DNA of 64,000 nucleotides from Stutzerimonas kunmingensis. GTDB lineage: Bacteria; Pseudomonadota; Gammaproteobacteria; Pseudomonadales; Pseudomonadaceae. Position 1 is the first letter of the stretch; every line of letters starts with the position of its first letter. A program made the position numbers and the translations under genes. Positions 36,456 to 46,920 of the stretch are shown in pieces. The notes beneath the pieces are model-generated. The model saw only the letters and a program-made list of their open reading frames with translations, was not told the origin of the DNA and searched no databases. The stretch covers positions 21,800 to 85,799 of the forward strand of contig NZ_JACXXG010000020.1 of the NCBI RefSeq assembly GCF_014764705.1, given 5' to 3'.

Positions 36456-38060
36456 TTAGTGCCGGAAATGGCGCATGCCGGTGAACACCATGGCAATGCC
36501 GGCTTCATCAGCCGCGGCGATCACTTCGTTGTCACGCATTGAGCCACCTGGCTGGATCACCGCGGTGATGCCGGCCTTGGCCGCGTTGTCGATGCCGTCG
36601 CGGAACGGGAAGAAGGCGTCCGAGGCCATCACCGCGCCAGGAACCGGCAGGCCGGCGTGCTCGGCCTTGATCGCGGCGATGCGCGCGGAGTTGACGCGGC
36701 TCATCTGGCCGGCACCAACGCCGACGGTCTGGCGGTTCTTGGCGTAGACGATGGCGTTGGACTTGACGAACTTGGCCACTTTCCAGGCGAAGATCAGGTC
36801 ATGGATCTCCTGCTCGGTCGGCGCGCGCTGGGTGACGATCTTCAGGTCTGCTTCGGTGATCATGCCGATGTCGCGGCTCTGGATCAGCAGGCCGCCGTTG
36901 ACGCGCTTGTAGTCCCAGCCCGGGCTGCGCTCGGCGGGCCACTCGCCGCATTCGAGCAGGCGCACGTTGGCCTTGCTGGCCACTACCTCACGCGCGGCTT
37001 GAGAGACCTTCGGCGCGATGATCACCTCGACGAACTGGCGCTCGACGATGGCCTGGGCGGTGTCGCCGTCCAGCTCGCGGTTGAAGGCGATGATGCCGCC
37101 AAAGGCCGACTCGCTATCGGTGGCGTAGGCCAGGTCGTAGGCCTTGCGGATGCCGCCTTCATCTTCCGGTACGACCGCCACGCCGCATGGGTTGGCATGC
37201 TTGACGATCACGCAGGCCGGCTTGGTAAAGCTCTTCACGCACTCCAGCGCGGCGTCGGTGTCGGCCACGTTGTTGAACGACAGCTCCTTGCCCTGCAGTT
37301 GCTTGGCGGTGGCGACGCAGGCTTCGTCCGGCTTCTCGACATAGAAGGCGGCCTGCTGGTGCGGGTTCTCGCCGTAGCGCATATCCTGCGCCTTGATGAA
37401 CTGCATGTTGTAGGTGCGCGGGAACAGACTGCGATTTTCGGTGCTGAGCTGCTCGGTGCTCTGGTCGATGCCGCCCAGGTAATTGGCGATCATGCCGTCG
37501 TAGCCGGCGGTGTGCTCGAACGCCTTGAGCGCCAGGTCGAAGCGCTGGGCGTAGGTCAGCCCGCCGTTCTTCAGGTTGTCGACCACTGCCGCGTAGTCCT
37601 CGGCATTGACCACGATGGCGACGTCCTTGTGGTTCTTCGCCGCACTGCGGACCATGGTCGGGCCGCCGATGTCGATGTTCTCGATGGCGTCCGGCAGGGT
37701 GCATCCGGGCTTGGCCACCGTGGCTGCGAACGGATAGAGGTTGACCGCCACCAGATCGATCGGCGCGATGCCATTCTCGGCCATCACTGTGCCGTCCAGG
37801 TCGCGGCGGCCGAGGATGCCGCCGTGGATCTTCGGGTGCAGGGTCTTCACCCGGCCGTCCATCATCTCCGGGAAGCCGGTGTAGTCGGCCACTTCGACAG
37901 CCGCGATGCCGTTGTCACGCAGCAGCTTGAAGGTGCCGCCGGTGGAGAGGATCTCGACGCCGAGGGCTTCGAGGTCGCGGGCGAAGTCGACGACGCCGGT
38001 CTTGTCGGACACGCTGATCAGCGCGCGGCGCACGGGAAGGCGGGTGGTATGGTCGGTCAT
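36456..38060 (-). CDS. purH: Bifunctional AICAR transformylase / IMP cyclohydrolase
   Basis: PurH carries out the last two steps to IMP. The 534 residues comprise an N-terminal cyclohydrolase domain (about 1-200, with [19 protein letters not shown] and [15 protein letters not shown]) and a C-terminal transformylase domain. The latter has [10 protein letters not shown] near 290, [16 protein letters not shown], and [17 protein letters not shown] near 455. The length matches the family. Confidence 0.97.
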   Translation of the reverse strand: MTDHTTRLPVRRALISVSDKTGVVDFARDLEALGVEILSTGGTFKLLRDNGIAAVEVADYTGFPEMMDGRVKTLHPKIHGGILGRRDLDGTVMAENGIAPIDLVAVNLYPFAATVAKPGCTLPDAIENIDIGGPTMVRSAAKNHKDVAIVVNAEDYAAVVDNLKNGGLTYAQRFDLALKAFEHTAGYDGMIANYLGGIDQSTEQLSTENRSLFPRTYNMQFIKAQDMRYGENPHQQAAFYVEKPDEACVATAKQLQGKELSFNNVADTDAALECVKSFTKPACVIVKHANPCGVAVVPEDEGGIRKAYDLAYATDSESAFGGIIAFNRELDGDTAQAIVERQFVEVIIAPKVSQAAREVVASKANVRLLECGEWPAERSPGWDYKRVNGGLLIQSRDIGMITEADLKIVTQRAPTEQEIHDLIFAWKVAKFVKSNAIVYAKNRQTVGVGAGQMSRVNSARIAAIKAEHAGLPVPGAVMASDAFFPFRDGIDNAAKAGITAVIQPGGSMRDNEVIAAADEAGIAMVFTGMRHFRH

Positions 38061-38136
38061 TGACGTTTCCTAGAGGCTACAGGCTTGAGTCCGCGAAGGC
38101 GGCAGGTGCGGACAGCCGCGCCTGCCAGCTGCCGCG

Positions 38137-38457
38137 TCAGAGCAGGTCGTACTGTTTGAGTTTCTTGCGCAGGGTGCCGCGGTTCAGGCCCAGCAGCTCG
38201 GAAGCCTTGGTCTGGTTACCCTTGACGTAGTGCATCACGGTTTCCAGCAACGGCGCTTCCACTTCGGAGAGTACGAGGTTGTAAACGTCCGTGACGTCTG
38301 CACCTTCGAGGCGGGCGAAATAGTTGTGCAGCGCTTTCTCGACGCTGCCTCGCAGCGTCTGCCCCGCTTCGCTCGGCGTGTTCAGGTGCTGCTTGAGGTT
38401 CAGGTTGTCACTCACGGATGTTGTTCCACTTACCAATGTTTCATTCAACAGCGTCAT
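38137..38457 (-). CDS. fis: DNA-binding protein Fis
   Basis: Fis is a nucleoid protein that bends DNA and activates rRNA promoters during rapid growth. The 106 residues end in the conserved Fis helix-turn-helix [21 protein letters not shown]. The ATG overlaps the dusB stop by four bases (ATGA), so translation depends on dusB, the conserved dusB-fis operon. Fis would be expected to act on the rRNA operon that begins at the right edge of this window. Confidence 0.97.
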   Translation of the reverse strand: MTLLNETLVSGTTSVSDNLNLKQHLNTPSEAGQTLRGSVEKALHNYFARLEGADVTDVYNLVLSEVEAPLLETVMHYVKGNQTKASELLGLNRGTLRKKLKQYDLL

Positions 38458-39467
38458 GCGGCCACCTCTGTTCCATCCACCGAGCCAGGCCCTGAGCGTT
38501 GTTCGGCAAAGAACTGCTGAATGCTGAAGGCCTGTGCATCCCTGTCTTCCAGATGATTGAAACGGGCGCGGAAGTCCCGCGCGCCCGGCAGTGTTGCGAG
38601 ATACCAGCCCGCGTGCTTGCGGGCGATACGGACTCCCATCACCTCGCCATAGAATTCATGCAGCGCCTGCACATGCTCCAGCAGGGTGCTTTCAACTTCG
38701 TCCAGCGTCGGCGCCGCGAGCAGCTCGCCGGTGCGCAGATAATGCTCCACTTCGCGAAAGATCCACGGGCGACCCTGCGCCGCACGTCCGATCAACAGGC
38801 CGTCCGCTCCGGTTGCCTGTAGTACCTGGGCCGCCTTGTGCGGCGAATCGATATCGCCATTGGCGAACACCGGAATCGCCACTGCCTGCTTGATGGCGGC
38901 GATGGTGTCGTACTCGGCTTCGCCGGTGTACAGGTCGGCGCGGGTGCGGCCGTGAACGGCAAGTGCTGCGATGCCCGATTGCTCGGCGATACGCGCGACG
39001 GTCAGGCCGTTCTTGTTCTGCCGATCCCAGCCGGTGCGAATCTTCAACGTCACCGGAACGGTCACGGCACCGACCACGGCTTCGAGGATATCCGCGACCA
39101 GCTTCTCGTCACGCATCAACGCCGAGCCGGCGGCCTTGTTGCAGACCTTCTTCACCGGGCAGCCCATGTTGATGTCGATGATCTGCGCCCCCAGCTCCAC
39201 ATTGCGCTGCGCCGCCTCGGCCAGCATCTGCGGGTCGCCACCGGCGATTTGCACGGAGCGGGGCTCGGGCTCGTCCGCATGGGGAATGCGCAGACGAGAT
39301 TTGCGACTGTTCCACAGACGCACATCGCTGGTGAGCATTTCCGAGACCACCAGGGCCGCGCCGAAGCGGCGGCACAACTGGCGGAACGGCTGATCGGTCA
39401 CGCCGGCCATGGGCGCGAGGATCAATCGATTGGTCAAGGTGTAAGGGCCGATGCGTACCGCTGACAT
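38454..39467 (-). CDS. dusB: tRNA-dihydrouridine synthase B
   Basis: DusB reduces uridine to dihydrouridine in the tRNA D-loop using FMN and NADPH. The 337 residues begin [25 protein letters not shown] (FMN-binding barrel start). They include [21 protein letters not shown] with the catalytic cysteine near 100, and [16 protein letters not shown]. It leads the dusB-fis operon behind a candidate promoter at 39528-39556. Confidence 0.96.
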   Translation of the reverse strand: MSAVRIGPYTLTNRLILAPMAGVTDQPFRQLCRRFGAALVVSEMLTSDVRLWNSRKSRLRIPHADEPEPRSVQIAGGDPQMLAEAAQRNVELGAQIIDINMGCPVKKVCNKAAGSALMRDEKLVADILEAVVGAVTVPVTLKIRTGWDRQNKNGLTVARIAEQSGIAALAVHGRTRADLYTGEAEYDTIAAIKQAVAIPVFANGDIDSPHKAAQVLQATGADGLLIGRAAQGRPWIFREVEHYLRTGELLAAPTLDEVESTLLEHVQALHEFYGEVMGVRIARKHAGWYLATLPGARDFRARFNHLEDRDAQAFSIQQFFAEQRSGPGSVDGTEVAA

Positions 39468-39527
39468 GAAGATTCCCTGCTTGGGGCCTGCTTGTTAGGT
39501 AGATCGGGACTGCAAAAAAGGGTGGGC

Positions 39528-39556
39528 ATAATACCCGCTACGCATGACGGGTTAAA
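39528..39556 (-). promoter_or_regulatory. Candidate sigma70 promoter of dusB-fis
   Basis: On the minus strand TTTAAC (39551-39556) and TATTAT (39528-39533) are separated by 17 bases. A C-rich discriminator (GCCCACCC) follows. A GC-rich discriminator is characteristic of stringent, DksA/ppGpp-inhibited promoters such as the E. coli dusB-fis promoter. The prediction is by eye only. Confidence 0.5.
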
Positions 39557-39668
39557 GGCTGTTTTGAACAAATTCTGAACAGTGGTCGCCTTATCGCCGG
39601 GAGTTTGGACGCGCCCACCGCTCGCGCGATGAGCGCCGGCGGCGGCAGTCTGAACTGCAAGCTCGTCG

Positions 39669-40910
39669 CTATTTGGGCGAATGGAAACTCAGGCTGTAGT
39701 TAACTGCCTTTGCGCCCGGGTCGAGGATATCCAGGGCGATATGGATGGGAACCTGCGGTGGCATCTGGGCCTGTCCTGCCAGTTCTCCAGAAAGATATTC
39801 GCTGGGCTTGAAGCTGCGGCTGGCGATCAGTTTGCCGTTGAGGTCGGCAAAGCGGATTTCCAAAAGCGGAAACGGCTGTGCAAAGGCCGCGCGGTTGTAG
39901 AGGATCGCGTCGACGACCAGCGCGCCGGTGAACTCGGGATGGCTGCGCACCACCAGGTTGCTGCTCTTGATCTGGCCAATGTCGACCAGGGCCGGCAGTT
40001 CGCAGCCAACGGTCGGGCAGATACGCTCGAACCAGCTGCGATACTGCTGCTGCCTCGACAGCTCATCGTAGTTGTAGGCAACGTACTGGGCACCCAGCGC
40101 AAGCAGTGCCAACAGGTTCAGTACGCTCCAGCCGAGCCAGCGTCCCCAGGGTTTCTTCGCTTCCTGCCAGTCCAGTTGCAGTGGCTCATCGTCGAGCTCG
40201 AACAGCGGCTCGTCGCGCAGGTCGGGCTCGCGGCGTGTCGCTGCAGAATCTACGGCAGGGGCGAGCTGTTCGGAAGCCGATGGCCTTGCCAGTTCAGGTT
40301 CGACCCTTTCGTCGTGCGCCTGCTGGGCCTCGGCGATCGCGAGCGGCGTGGGACTGGCTGCCAATGGGCTCAGCGGTTGCGGAGACTCCGAGGTGACCGG
40401 GGTGAAGCTGACCACCTCATCGCTCGGGCTCGCCGGCGACTGCGTGACGCCCTGTTCGGCGCTCAGCAGGATCTCGGCCCAGCTTTCGTCCTGCGTGGAG
40501 GATATCTCCGGTAGCGGATCGCGAGGCCTGGTTGCCGCGTCGCCGTTGGCTTCGAGGCTGAGCAGGTCGCGAGACAATTCGCGCTCCTGCCGCTCCAGTT
40601 TGGCCAGCTCTTCGTCCAGGTCGAGGCTGTCTAGGTCCAGGTCATCGTGAATCCACAGCGTTTCATCGGCCTTGGCGGCCGGTGCCGGGGTGGTAGTCTT
40701 GGGCGGTTCTGCCTGCGCCTGGATCGGCTTGGCGACCGGAGTGGTCAATGGTTGCGTCGGATCCTGCTCATCGCGCAGCAGATGATGGGCGGCGTTGAAG
40801 ACTTCCATGCAAGCGCCGCAACGCACCGCGCCGCGGGCCGCGCGTAACTGGCTGCGGGCGACGCGAAAGCGGGTACTGCAGTTGGGGCACTGGGTGATGA
40901 AGCTGGTCAT
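39669..40910 (-). CDS. Zinc-ribbon and DUF3426 membrane protein
   Basis: This 413-residue protein begins with an MJ0042-type zinc ribbon, CPNC near residue 9 and CGAC near 32. A long acidic, proline-rich, low-complexity linker follows (about 55-260). One membrane helix (GWSVLNLLALLALGAQYVAY, about 275-295) leads to a periplasmic DUF3426 domain (about 300-413). Its function is unknown. It sits between prmA and dusB, as in other pseudomonads. Confidence 0.88.
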   Translation of the reverse strand: MTSFITQCPNCSTRFRVARSQLRAARGAVRCGACMEVFNAAHHLLRDEQDPTQPLTTPVAKPIQAQAEPPKTTTPAPAAKADETLWIHDDLDLDSLDLDEELAKLERQERELSRDLLSLEANGDAATRPRDPLPEISSTQDESWAEILLSAEQGVTQSPASPSDEVVSFTPVTSESPQPLSPLAASPTPLAIAEAQQAHDERVEPELARPSASEQLAPAVDSAATRREPDLRDEPLFELDDEPLQLDWQEAKKPWGRWLGWSVLNLLALLALGAQYVAYNYDELSRQQQYRSWFERICPTVGCELPALVDIGQIKSSNLVVRSHPEFTGALVVDAILYNRAAFAQPFPLLEIRFADLNGKLIASRSFKPSEYLSGELAGQAQMPPQVPIHIALDILDPGAKAVNYSLSFHSPK

Positions 40911-41019
40911 GCGTGTTTCCGCGCGAAGGTGCCGGCTAGTCTAGCGTATGCCAGTCGCGCAGCGGCAGGGGCTGCGGAGCCTGTTGTGCAAGTGTGCGGG
41001 CGAGGTCGCAAGGCGCTGC

Positions 41020-41901
41020 TCAGGCACGTCGGACGCCGCTGATGCGTACCCAGCCATCTTTGTCGGCGGTTGGGTCGAGCTCGAATGCACCGCTGTAGGC
41101 TGCGCGCACCTCCTCGGCCTGTTCGGCTAGGATGCCGGACAGTGCCAGGCGGCCGCCGGGCTTGACCAGTGCGGTGATGCGCGGCGCCAGCGAAACCAGC
41201 GGGCCAGCAAGAATGTTGGCGACCACCACGTCGGCAGCCTTTTCCGGCAGCTGTTCAGGCAGGTGGAGCGCGAAACGCTCTGCGGCGATGCCGTTGCGCT
41301 CGGCGTTGTCGCGTGAAGCGTCCAGCGCCTGGGTATCGATGTCGGTGCCGACGGCATGCTCGGCGCCCAGCAACAGGCCGGCGATCGCCAGGATGCCCGA
41401 GCCGCAGCCGAAATCCAGCAGGGACTGGCCCTGCAGAGGCTGGGCATCCAGCCACTCGAGACAGAGTGCGGTAGTGGGGTGGGTGCCGGTACCGAACGCC
41501 AGGCCAGGATCCAGCAGCAGGTTGACCGCGTCGGGCTCCGGCGCCGCGTGCCAGCTGGGGACGATCCACAGGCGGCGGCCGAAGCGCATCGGTTGGAAGT
41601 TGTCCATCCAGCTGCGCTCCCAGTCCTGGTCTTCGATCACTTCGACCTGGTGCTCGGGCAGCTCGCCGCCGCGCAGCAGCTGCAGGTGGGCGAGCAGGGA
41701 GTCCGGGTCGGTGTCGGCTTCGAACAATGCCAACAGGTGCGTGTGCGACCACAGCGGAGTGGTGTTGAGATCCGGCTCGAAGATCGGCTGATCCTCAGCG
41801 TCCATGAAGGTCACGGAAACCGCGCCCAGATCCAGCAGCTGGTCTTCCAGCGCTTCGGCCTGATCGGGGGTGATGGCGAGTCGGATCTGCAGCCAGGACA
41901 T
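41020..41901 (-). CDS. prmA: Ribosomal protein L11 methyltransferase
   Basis: PrmA trimethylates several amino groups of ribosomal protein L11. The 293 residues show an N-terminal substrate-recognition domain (SWLQIRLAI...) and a SAM-binding domain with [17 protein letters not shown] (near 135), [14 protein letters not shown] (near 160) and [10 protein letters not shown] (near 225). It lies after accC across a 150-base gap with a terminator-like hairpin. Confidence 0.96.
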   Translation of the reverse strand: MSWLQIRLAITPDQAEALEDQLLDLGAVSVTFMDAEDQPIFEPDLNTTPLWSHTHLLALFEADTDPDSLLAHLQLLRGGELPEHQVEVIEDQDWERSWMDNFQPMRFGRRLWIVPSWHAAPEPDAVNLLLDPGLAFGTGTHPTTALCLEWLDAQPLQGQSLLDFGCGSGILAIAGLLLGAEHAVGTDIDTQALDASRDNAERNGIAAERFALHLPEQLPEKAADVVVANILAGPLVSLAPRITALVKPGGRLALSGILAEQAEEVRAAYSGAFELDPTADKDGWVRISGVRRA

Positions 41902-42000
41902 GGAAGCCTCTCGAGTGGGGTCGCGGTAAAGGCCGGCAAGCTTACTGGAGGCGGCGTGTTGCGGCCAGCGTGGGCGGTTTGGTGCCGAGCCGCAGAAACG

Positions 42001-42028
42001 ACAGAGGCCGCCCGAAGGCAGCCTCTGT
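42001..42028 (-). terminator. Terminator-like hairpin after accC
   Basis: ACAGAGGC and GCCTCTGT pair over 8 bp, with an inner GCC/GGC around CGAA. The minus-strand tail CGTTTCTG is weakly U-rich, so termination may be partial. Confidence 0.6.
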
Positions 42029-42048
42029 AGTACAGCGCCGAGCGGGGC

Positions 42049-43398
42049 TCAGTGCTTGTCCATACCCAGTTTCTTCTCCAGGTAATGGATGTTCACGCCG
42101 CCCTTGCAGAAGCCGGGATCGCGCACCAGATCGCGGTGCAGCGGGGCGTTGGTCTTGATGCCGTCGACGATCAGCTCGTCCAGTGCGTTGCGCATGCGGC
42201 CCATGGCTTCGTCACGGTTGGCACCGAAGGTGATCAGCTTGCCGATCAGCGAGTCGTAGTGCGGTGGAACCGAGTAGCCGTCGTACAGGTGCGAGTCGAC
42301 GCGCACACCGTTGCCGCCTGGAGCGTGGAAGTGCTTCACCTTGCCCGGGCTGGGCATGAAGGTGCGCGGATCTTCGGCATTGATGCGGCACTCCACGGCA
42401 TGGCCGCGGATGACCACATCTTCCTGCTTGATCGACAGCTTCTGGCCACCACCGATCAGCAGCATCTCCTTGACGATGTCGATGCCGGTGACCATCTCGG
42501 TAACCGGATGCTCGACCTGTACGCGAGTGTTCATCTCGATGAAGTAGAAGTTGCCGTCTTCATAGAGAAACTCGAACGTGCCGGCGCCGCGGTAGCCGAT
42601 GTCGATGCACGCCTTGACGCAGCGGGCCTGGACCTTGCGGCGGGCTTCTTCATCGATCAGCGGGGCTGGGGCTTCCTCGATCACCTTCTGGTGACGGCGC
42701 TGCAGCGAGCAGTCGCGGTCGCCAAGGTGGATGGCGTTGCCCTGGCCGTCGGCCAGCACCTGGATTTCCACGTGGCGTGGGTTGGTGAGGAATTTCTCGA
42801 GGTAGACCATCGGGTTGCCGAAGGCTGCGCCGGCTTCATTGCGGGTCAGCTTGGCCGAGGCGATCAGATCCTCTTCCTTGTGCACCACGCGCATGCCGCG
42901 ACCACCACCGCCACCGGCGGCCTTGATGATCACCGGGTAGCCCACCTCGCGGGCGATGCGCAGCGCTTCCTTCTCGTCTTCCGGCAGTGGGCCGTCAGAA
43001 CCCGGAACGGTCGGCACGCCGGCCTGCTTCATCGCGTCTTTGGCCGATACCTTGTCGCCCATAAGGCGAATGACGTCGGCGGTTGGGCCGATGAAGGTAA
43101 ACCCGGACTTCTCCACCTGTTCGGCGAAGTCGGCGTTCTCGGCGAGGAAGCCGTAGCCGGGATGGATGCCGTCGGCGCCGGTGACTTCGGCAGCGGCGAT
43201 CAGCGCCGGGATGCTCAGGTAGGACTTGGCAGAGGCGGCCGGGCCGATGCAGACGGACTCGTCGGCCAGCGACACGTGCATCAGGTCACGGTCTGCAGTG
43301 GAGTGCACAGCCACGGTCTTGATGCCCAGTTCCTTGCATGCGCGCAGAACTCGAAGGGCTATCTCGCCGCGGTTGGCGATCAGTACTTTTTCCAACAT
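42049..43398 (-). CDS. accC: Acetyl-CoA carboxylase, biotin carboxylase subunit
   Basis: AccC carboxylates the biotin on AccB using bicarbonate and ATP, the first committed step of fatty-acid synthesis. From the ATG at 43398 it has 449 residues beginning [21 protein letters not shown]. The ATP-grasp glycine loop [12 protein letters not shown] (near 159-170) and the signature [17 protein letters not shown] (near 280-300) are intact. It follows accB by 17 bases. Confidence 0.97.
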   Translation of the reverse strand: MLEKVLIANRGEIALRVLRACKELGIKTVAVHSTADRDLMHVSLADESVCIGPAASAKSYLSIPALIAAAEVTGADGIHPGYGFLAENADFAEQVEKSGFTFIGPTADVIRLMGDKVSAKDAMKQAGVPTVPGSDGPLPEDEKEALRIAREVGYPVIIKAAGGGGGRGMRVVHKEEDLIASAKLTRNEAGAAFGNPMVYLEKFLTNPRHVEIQVLADGQGNAIHLGDRDCSLQRRHQKVIEEAPAPLIDEEARRKVQARCVKACIDIGYRGAGTFEFLYEDGNFYFIEMNTRVQVEHPVTEMVTGIDIVKEMLLIGGGQKLSIKQEDVVIRGHAVECRINAEDPRTFMPSPGKVKHFHAPGGNGVRVDSHLYDGYSVPPHYDSLIGKLITFGANRDEAMGRMRNALDELIVDGIKTNAPLHRDLVRDPGFCKGGVNIHYLEKKLGMDKH

Positions 43399-43415
43399 CG
43401 CTGGCTCTCCGCGGT

Positions 43416-43874
43416 TCAAACGATGGTGAACAGCGGCTGGTCGTATTCGACCGGCTGACCATTCTCCACCAGGATGGATTCGATGGTGCCGCTGATCTCG
43501 GCCTCGATGTGGTTCATCATCTTCATGGCTTCGACGATGCAGAGGATGTCGCCCTTCTTGACGCTCTGACCGACTTCGACGAACGCCTTGGATTCCGGCG
43601 AGGACGCACGGTAGAAGGTGCCGACCATCGGCGAGCGGACCACATTGCCGTTCAGCTTGGGCGCGGCCGGGGCAGCGTCGGCAGCCGGGGCGGCAGCAGC
43701 TACCGGAGCAGGAGCCGGTGCGGCCGGAGCCTGAGCGTAGATCGGCTGCTGCATCGCTACCTGCTTGCTGTGGCGGCTGATGCGTACCGACTCTTCACCC
43801 TCGTGGATCTCCAGTTCGTCGATACCGGACTCTTCCAGCAGTTCGATCAGCTTTTTGACTTTGCGAATATCCAT
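43416..43874 (-). CDS. accB: Biotin carboxyl carrier protein
   Basis: AccB carries the biotin that shuttles CO2 between AccC and the carboxyltransferase. From the ATG at 43874 it has 152 residues starting [17 protein letters not shown]. An Ala/Pro-rich linker (about 45-75) precedes the biotinyl domain, whose target lysine lies in EAMKMMN near residue 118. The domain ends with the conserved [10 protein letters not shown]. Confidence 0.97.
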   Translation of the reverse strand: MDIRKVKKLIELLEESGIDELEIHEGEESVRISRHSKQVAMQQPIYAQAPAAPAPAPVAAAAPAADAAPAAPKLNGNVVRSPMVGTFYRASSPESKAFVEVGQSVKKGDILCIVEAMKMMNHIEAEISGTIESILVENGQPVEYDQPLFTIV

Positions 43875-43949
43875 GAAGCATTGACTCCCAGGTAAGTTCA
43901 AAGGGCATTGCTGCTCGCTTCTTCAAGGCTCGGCATGTGCACGAGCCCC

Positions 43950-44393
43950 TCAGGAAGCAGCGAGTTGTTCCAGGGCGGCCTCCAAGGCCAGTCGGTAGCC
44001 GCTGGCGCCAAGGCCGCAGATCACACCCACCGCGATATCGGAAAAGTAGGAGTGATGGCGGAAAGGTTCACGCTTGTGCACGTTGGACAGGTGCACTTCG
44101 ATGAATGGGATGCTCACGGCCAGCAACGCGTCACGTAATGCGACGCTGGTATGCGTGAATGCCGCGGGATTGATCAGGATGAAATCGACGCCTTCGCTGC
44201 GCGCGGCATGGATGCGCTCGATCAGTTCGTACTCGGCGTTGGATTGCAGATGCAGCAGATGATGTCCGCGATCTCGGGCACGCTGCTCCAGATCCTGATT
44301 GATCTGCGCCAGCGTCACTGCGCCGTAGACGCCCGGCTCGCGGGTGCCGAGCATGTTCAGATTCGGCCCGTGGAGGACCAGAAACGTGGCCAT
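43950..44393 (-). CDS. aroQ: Type II 3-dehydroquinate dehydratase
   Basis: AroQ converts 3-dehydroquinate to 3-dehydroshikimate in the shikimate pathway and acts as a dodecamer. The 147 residues contain [20 protein letters not shown] with the active-site Tyr (near 24), [17 protein letters not shown] and [13 protein letters not shown]. It precedes accB-accC on the same strand, as in other pseudomonads. Confidence 0.97.
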   Translation of the reverse strand: MATFLVLHGPNLNMLGTREPGVYGAVTLAQINQDLEQRARDRGHHLLHLQSNAEYELIERIHAARSEGVDFILINPAAFTHTSVALRDALLAVSIPFIEVHLSNVHKREPFRHHSYFSDIAVGVICGLGASGYRLALEAALEQLAAS

Positions 44394-44602
44394 CGGTATT
44401 CCTTGTTTTTCTGTATGCGCTGATCAGTCGAGGTGGCTGGTCGCGAGAAGGGAAAAACTATGCCCCAAGCAGGGTATGACTGTCCAGTCATGTCGCGATC
44501 GAAGGAAATGCCCGCATTATGTCTGAAGATTGCCGCAATGATTCATTGGGCAGAGGATCGTCGGCTTGTCGTGGGTCGATCCCGCGAAAATGCGTGCGTG
44601 AG

Positions 44603-46390
44603 CTAGAGCAGAGGTGCCGCTCGATCCAGTCGCTCGCTGAAACCGGGAGCGTCTATCTCGCCGACTACGCGCACTTCGGACATCTCATTGCCACGCCGAT
44701 CGAAGAACAGGATGGCCGGGGGGCCGAACAGTTTGTAGCGGTCCAGCAGGCTGCGTTGAGCGGCGTTGCTTTCTGTGATGTCGAAGCGGATCAGACGATA
44801 GTCGGTCAGCCGCGGTGCCACCTGCGGGTTGGCGAACACCTCGCGTTCGATCACCTTGCAGCTGATGCACCAGTCGGCGTACCAATCGAGCATCAGCGGT
44901 TGGCCGGCGGCGCGGGCGGCGGCCAGTTGGGTATCGAGCTCGGCCGGCGTGGAAATGGTGTACCAGCCTTCACTGGTCATGCTGCCCGGCGCTGATCCGG
45001 CCACGGAGGTTGGCAACGGCCGAAGTGGATCGGAGCCGCCCTGTAGCGCCCCGACCCACGCGGCCAGCGCGTAGACCAGCAATACCAGTCCCATCAGCTG
45101 CGCGAGCTTCTGCCTGGGCGTCTTGCTGGTGAATTCCAGAGTCCCGAGAAATACGGCGCTGCCGGCCGCGAGCAGGCCCCACGCCGCCAGAGCAAGCGGA
45201 CCGGGCAGTACGCGCTCGAGCATCCAGACTGCGACGGCAAGCAGCAGTACGCCGAATACGTTGCGCACGCTGATCATCCATGGGCCGCTCTTGGGCAGTA
45301 GCGCGCCACCTCCGGTGGCGAACAGCACCAGCGGTGCGCCCATACCCAGGCCCAGGGCGAACAGCTTCAGGCCACCGCCTAGCGCATCGCCGCTGGCACT
45401 GATGTACAGCAGTGCGCCGGCCAGCGGAGCGGAAACACAAGGCGATACCAGCAGACTGGACACGGCACCGAGCAGCGCCGCTCCGGTAAACGAGCCGCCG
45501 CGTGCGTTGCCGGCAAGACGGTCGAGTCGACTGCTGAGTGCCTGTGGTAGGCGCAGCTCGAACAGCCCGAACATGGCCAGGGCGAAGGCGACGAAGAATA
45601 ATGCGAAGGGTACAAGAACCCAGGGTGATTGCAGGCGCGCCTGCAGATTCAGCTCGGCTCCGAATACGCCCATGAGCGCGCCGAGCAGGGCGAAGCCGCC
45701 AGCCATTGGCAGTACGTAGGCCAGCGACAGCAGGAAGCTGCGCATTCCGCCGGGCTGGTCGCGCAGCACGACGCCGGTGAGAATCGGCAGCATCGGCAGC
45801 ACGCAGGGGGTGAAGGTCAGGCCCAGACCGGCGAGGAAGAACAGCGCGATGGAGCGCCAGGAGAGGTCGCGTTCGCTGGCCTGCTGGCTGGCTGACGCTT
45901 CGGTGGTCGCTCCGCTGGGGGCGCCGGCAACGTCGCCGATGGGGAGCGATTCGGTTTCCGGGGGGTAGCACAGGCCTTTATCGGCACAGCCCTGGTAGGA
46001 GACCTGCAGGACGAAGGGGCGGTTGTCCGGGTTCGTCAGCGGTAGCTCGACATCGACAATGCCGTAATAGGCTTCGATCTCACCGAAATAGTCATCGACC
46101 TTGGGCACGCCGGCGGGCAGCTTCGGCTCACCGATCACGACACCTGACTGCTCGGTCTTGAAGGCAAAACGATGACGGTAGAGGTAGTAGCCCTCCGCTG
46201 CGACGAAACGCAGGGTGATCTGTTCAGGCTTAGCTTCAACGAGACTCAGTCGAAAGGCTTCGCGTACCGGCAGGAAATCGCTGCTGTTGTTCAGCGCACC
46301 GCCAAAACTGGCGCTGGGCTTGTTGTCGAACAGGCCGGCGTGGGCAGGAAGCACGAATAGCAGGAGCAGCAGACTCAGCAGGCGAAGCAT
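44603..46390 (-). CDS. dsbD: Thiol:disulfide interchange protein DsbD
   Basis: DsbD carries electrons from cytoplasmic thioredoxin across the inner membrane to DsbC and DsbG. From the ATG at 46390 it has 595 residues and a signal peptide (MLRLLSLLLLLFVLPAHA). The N-terminal domain has the cysteine pair in YQGCADKGLCYPPE (near 120). The central part has eight hydrophobic helices, with cysteines in TPCVLPML and SPCVSAPLAG. The C-terminal thioredoxin-like domain has WYADWCISCKV near 495. An open frame continues upstream, but the signal peptide fixes this start. Confidence 0.95.
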   Translation of the reverse strand: MLRLLSLLLLLFVLPAHAGLFDNKPSASFGGALNNSSDFLPVREAFRLSLVEAKPEQITLRFVAAEGYYLYRHRFAFKTEQSGVVIGEPKLPAGVPKVDDYFGEIEAYYGIVDVELPLTNPDNRPFVLQVSYQGCADKGLCYPPETESLPIGDVAGAPSGATTEASASQQASERDLSWRSIALFFLAGLGLTFTPCVLPMLPILTGVVLRDQPGGMRSFLLSLAYVLPMAGGFALLGALMGVFGAELNLQARLQSPWVLVPFALFFVAFALAMFGLFELRLPQALSSRLDRLAGNARGGSFTGAALLGAVSSLLVSPCVSAPLAGALLYISASGDALGGGLKLFALGLGMGAPLVLFATGGGALLPKSGPWMISVRNVFGVLLLAVAVWMLERVLPGPLALAAWGLLAAGSAVFLGTLEFTSKTPRQKLAQLMGLVLLVYALAAWVGALQGGSDPLRPLPTSVAGSAPGSMTSEGWYTISTPAELDTQLAAARAAGQPLMLDWYADWCISCKVIEREVFANPQVAPRLTDYRLIRFDITESNAAQRSLLDRYKLFGPPAILFFDRRGNEMSEVRVVGEIDAPGFSERLDRAAPLL

Positions 46391-46451
46391 GGCGATCTCA
46401 CGGTAAAGCTGTGGCGGCATGATAACCAAGCCCGACGCCCGGCGCCTGTGC

Positions 46452-46787
46452 TCAACTGTCGCTCTGCCGATCAGTTTGCAACCAGATGCTGTCCTTGTCC
46501 TCGACTGCATCCAGCTGGCGCAGCGTCTGGCCGTCGCAGGGGCCGGCCACGCACTCACCGGATTCGATGAGAAACAGCGCGCCGTGAGTGGCGCATTGCA
46601 GCAGGCTGCCACTGTCGTCGAGGAACTGGTCGGGACGCCACTCCAGCGGAACGCCGCGGTGTGGGCAACGGTTCTCGTACAGGTATGTCCGGCCATCCCG
46701 GCGAACGGCGATCACTTTCAGCTCCCCGACCGTGAAGCCGCGGCTCTGCCCTTCGAGAAGCTCGGATGTCGCGCACAATCTGATCAT
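46452..46787 (-). CDS. Rieske-type [2Fe-2S] protein
   Basis: This small soluble Rieske domain protein has 111 residues. The cluster-binding pairs are CPHRG (near 43) and CATHGALF (near 67), the C-x-H...C-x2-H pattern. The ATG at 46787 is chosen because GGAGG lies 5 bases upstream; an in-frame ATG five codons earlier overlaps that ribosome site. Such proteins usually pass electrons to an oxygenase or reductase, but no partner is adjacent. It is divergent from phuU. Confidence 0.88.
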   Translation of the reverse strand: MIRLCATSELLEGQSRGFTVGELKVIAVRRDGRTYLYENRCPHRGVPLEWRPDQFLDDSGSLLQCATHGALFLIESGECVAGPCDGQTLRQLDAVEDKDSIWLQTDRQSDS

Positions 46788-46920
46788 CGGGTCCTCCACC
46801 ATAAGCTGGAATTATCCCGCAGCCGGCGAGGAAGTGCAGTCGGATAATTTTTGCCGGGCTGGCGGCTGCGGCGGCGGGCTCTTATCCTTCGCCGCACATA
46901 CCGCTTGGCAAAGCAATCCG

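Noticed and set aside
36657..38063. 468-codon plus-strand open frame over purH
   Set aside because: It is antisense to a complete purH, with a repetitive Val/Asp/Gly-rich composition typical of codon-shadow frames.
46391..46696. Extension of dsbD to 697 residues
   Set aside because: It would place about 100 residues before a perfect signal peptide and overlap the Rieske gene in another frame.
46803..46920. Fur box upstream of phuU
   Set aside because: GGATAATTTTTG is AT-rich but does not extend to a 19-bp Fur-like palindrome.
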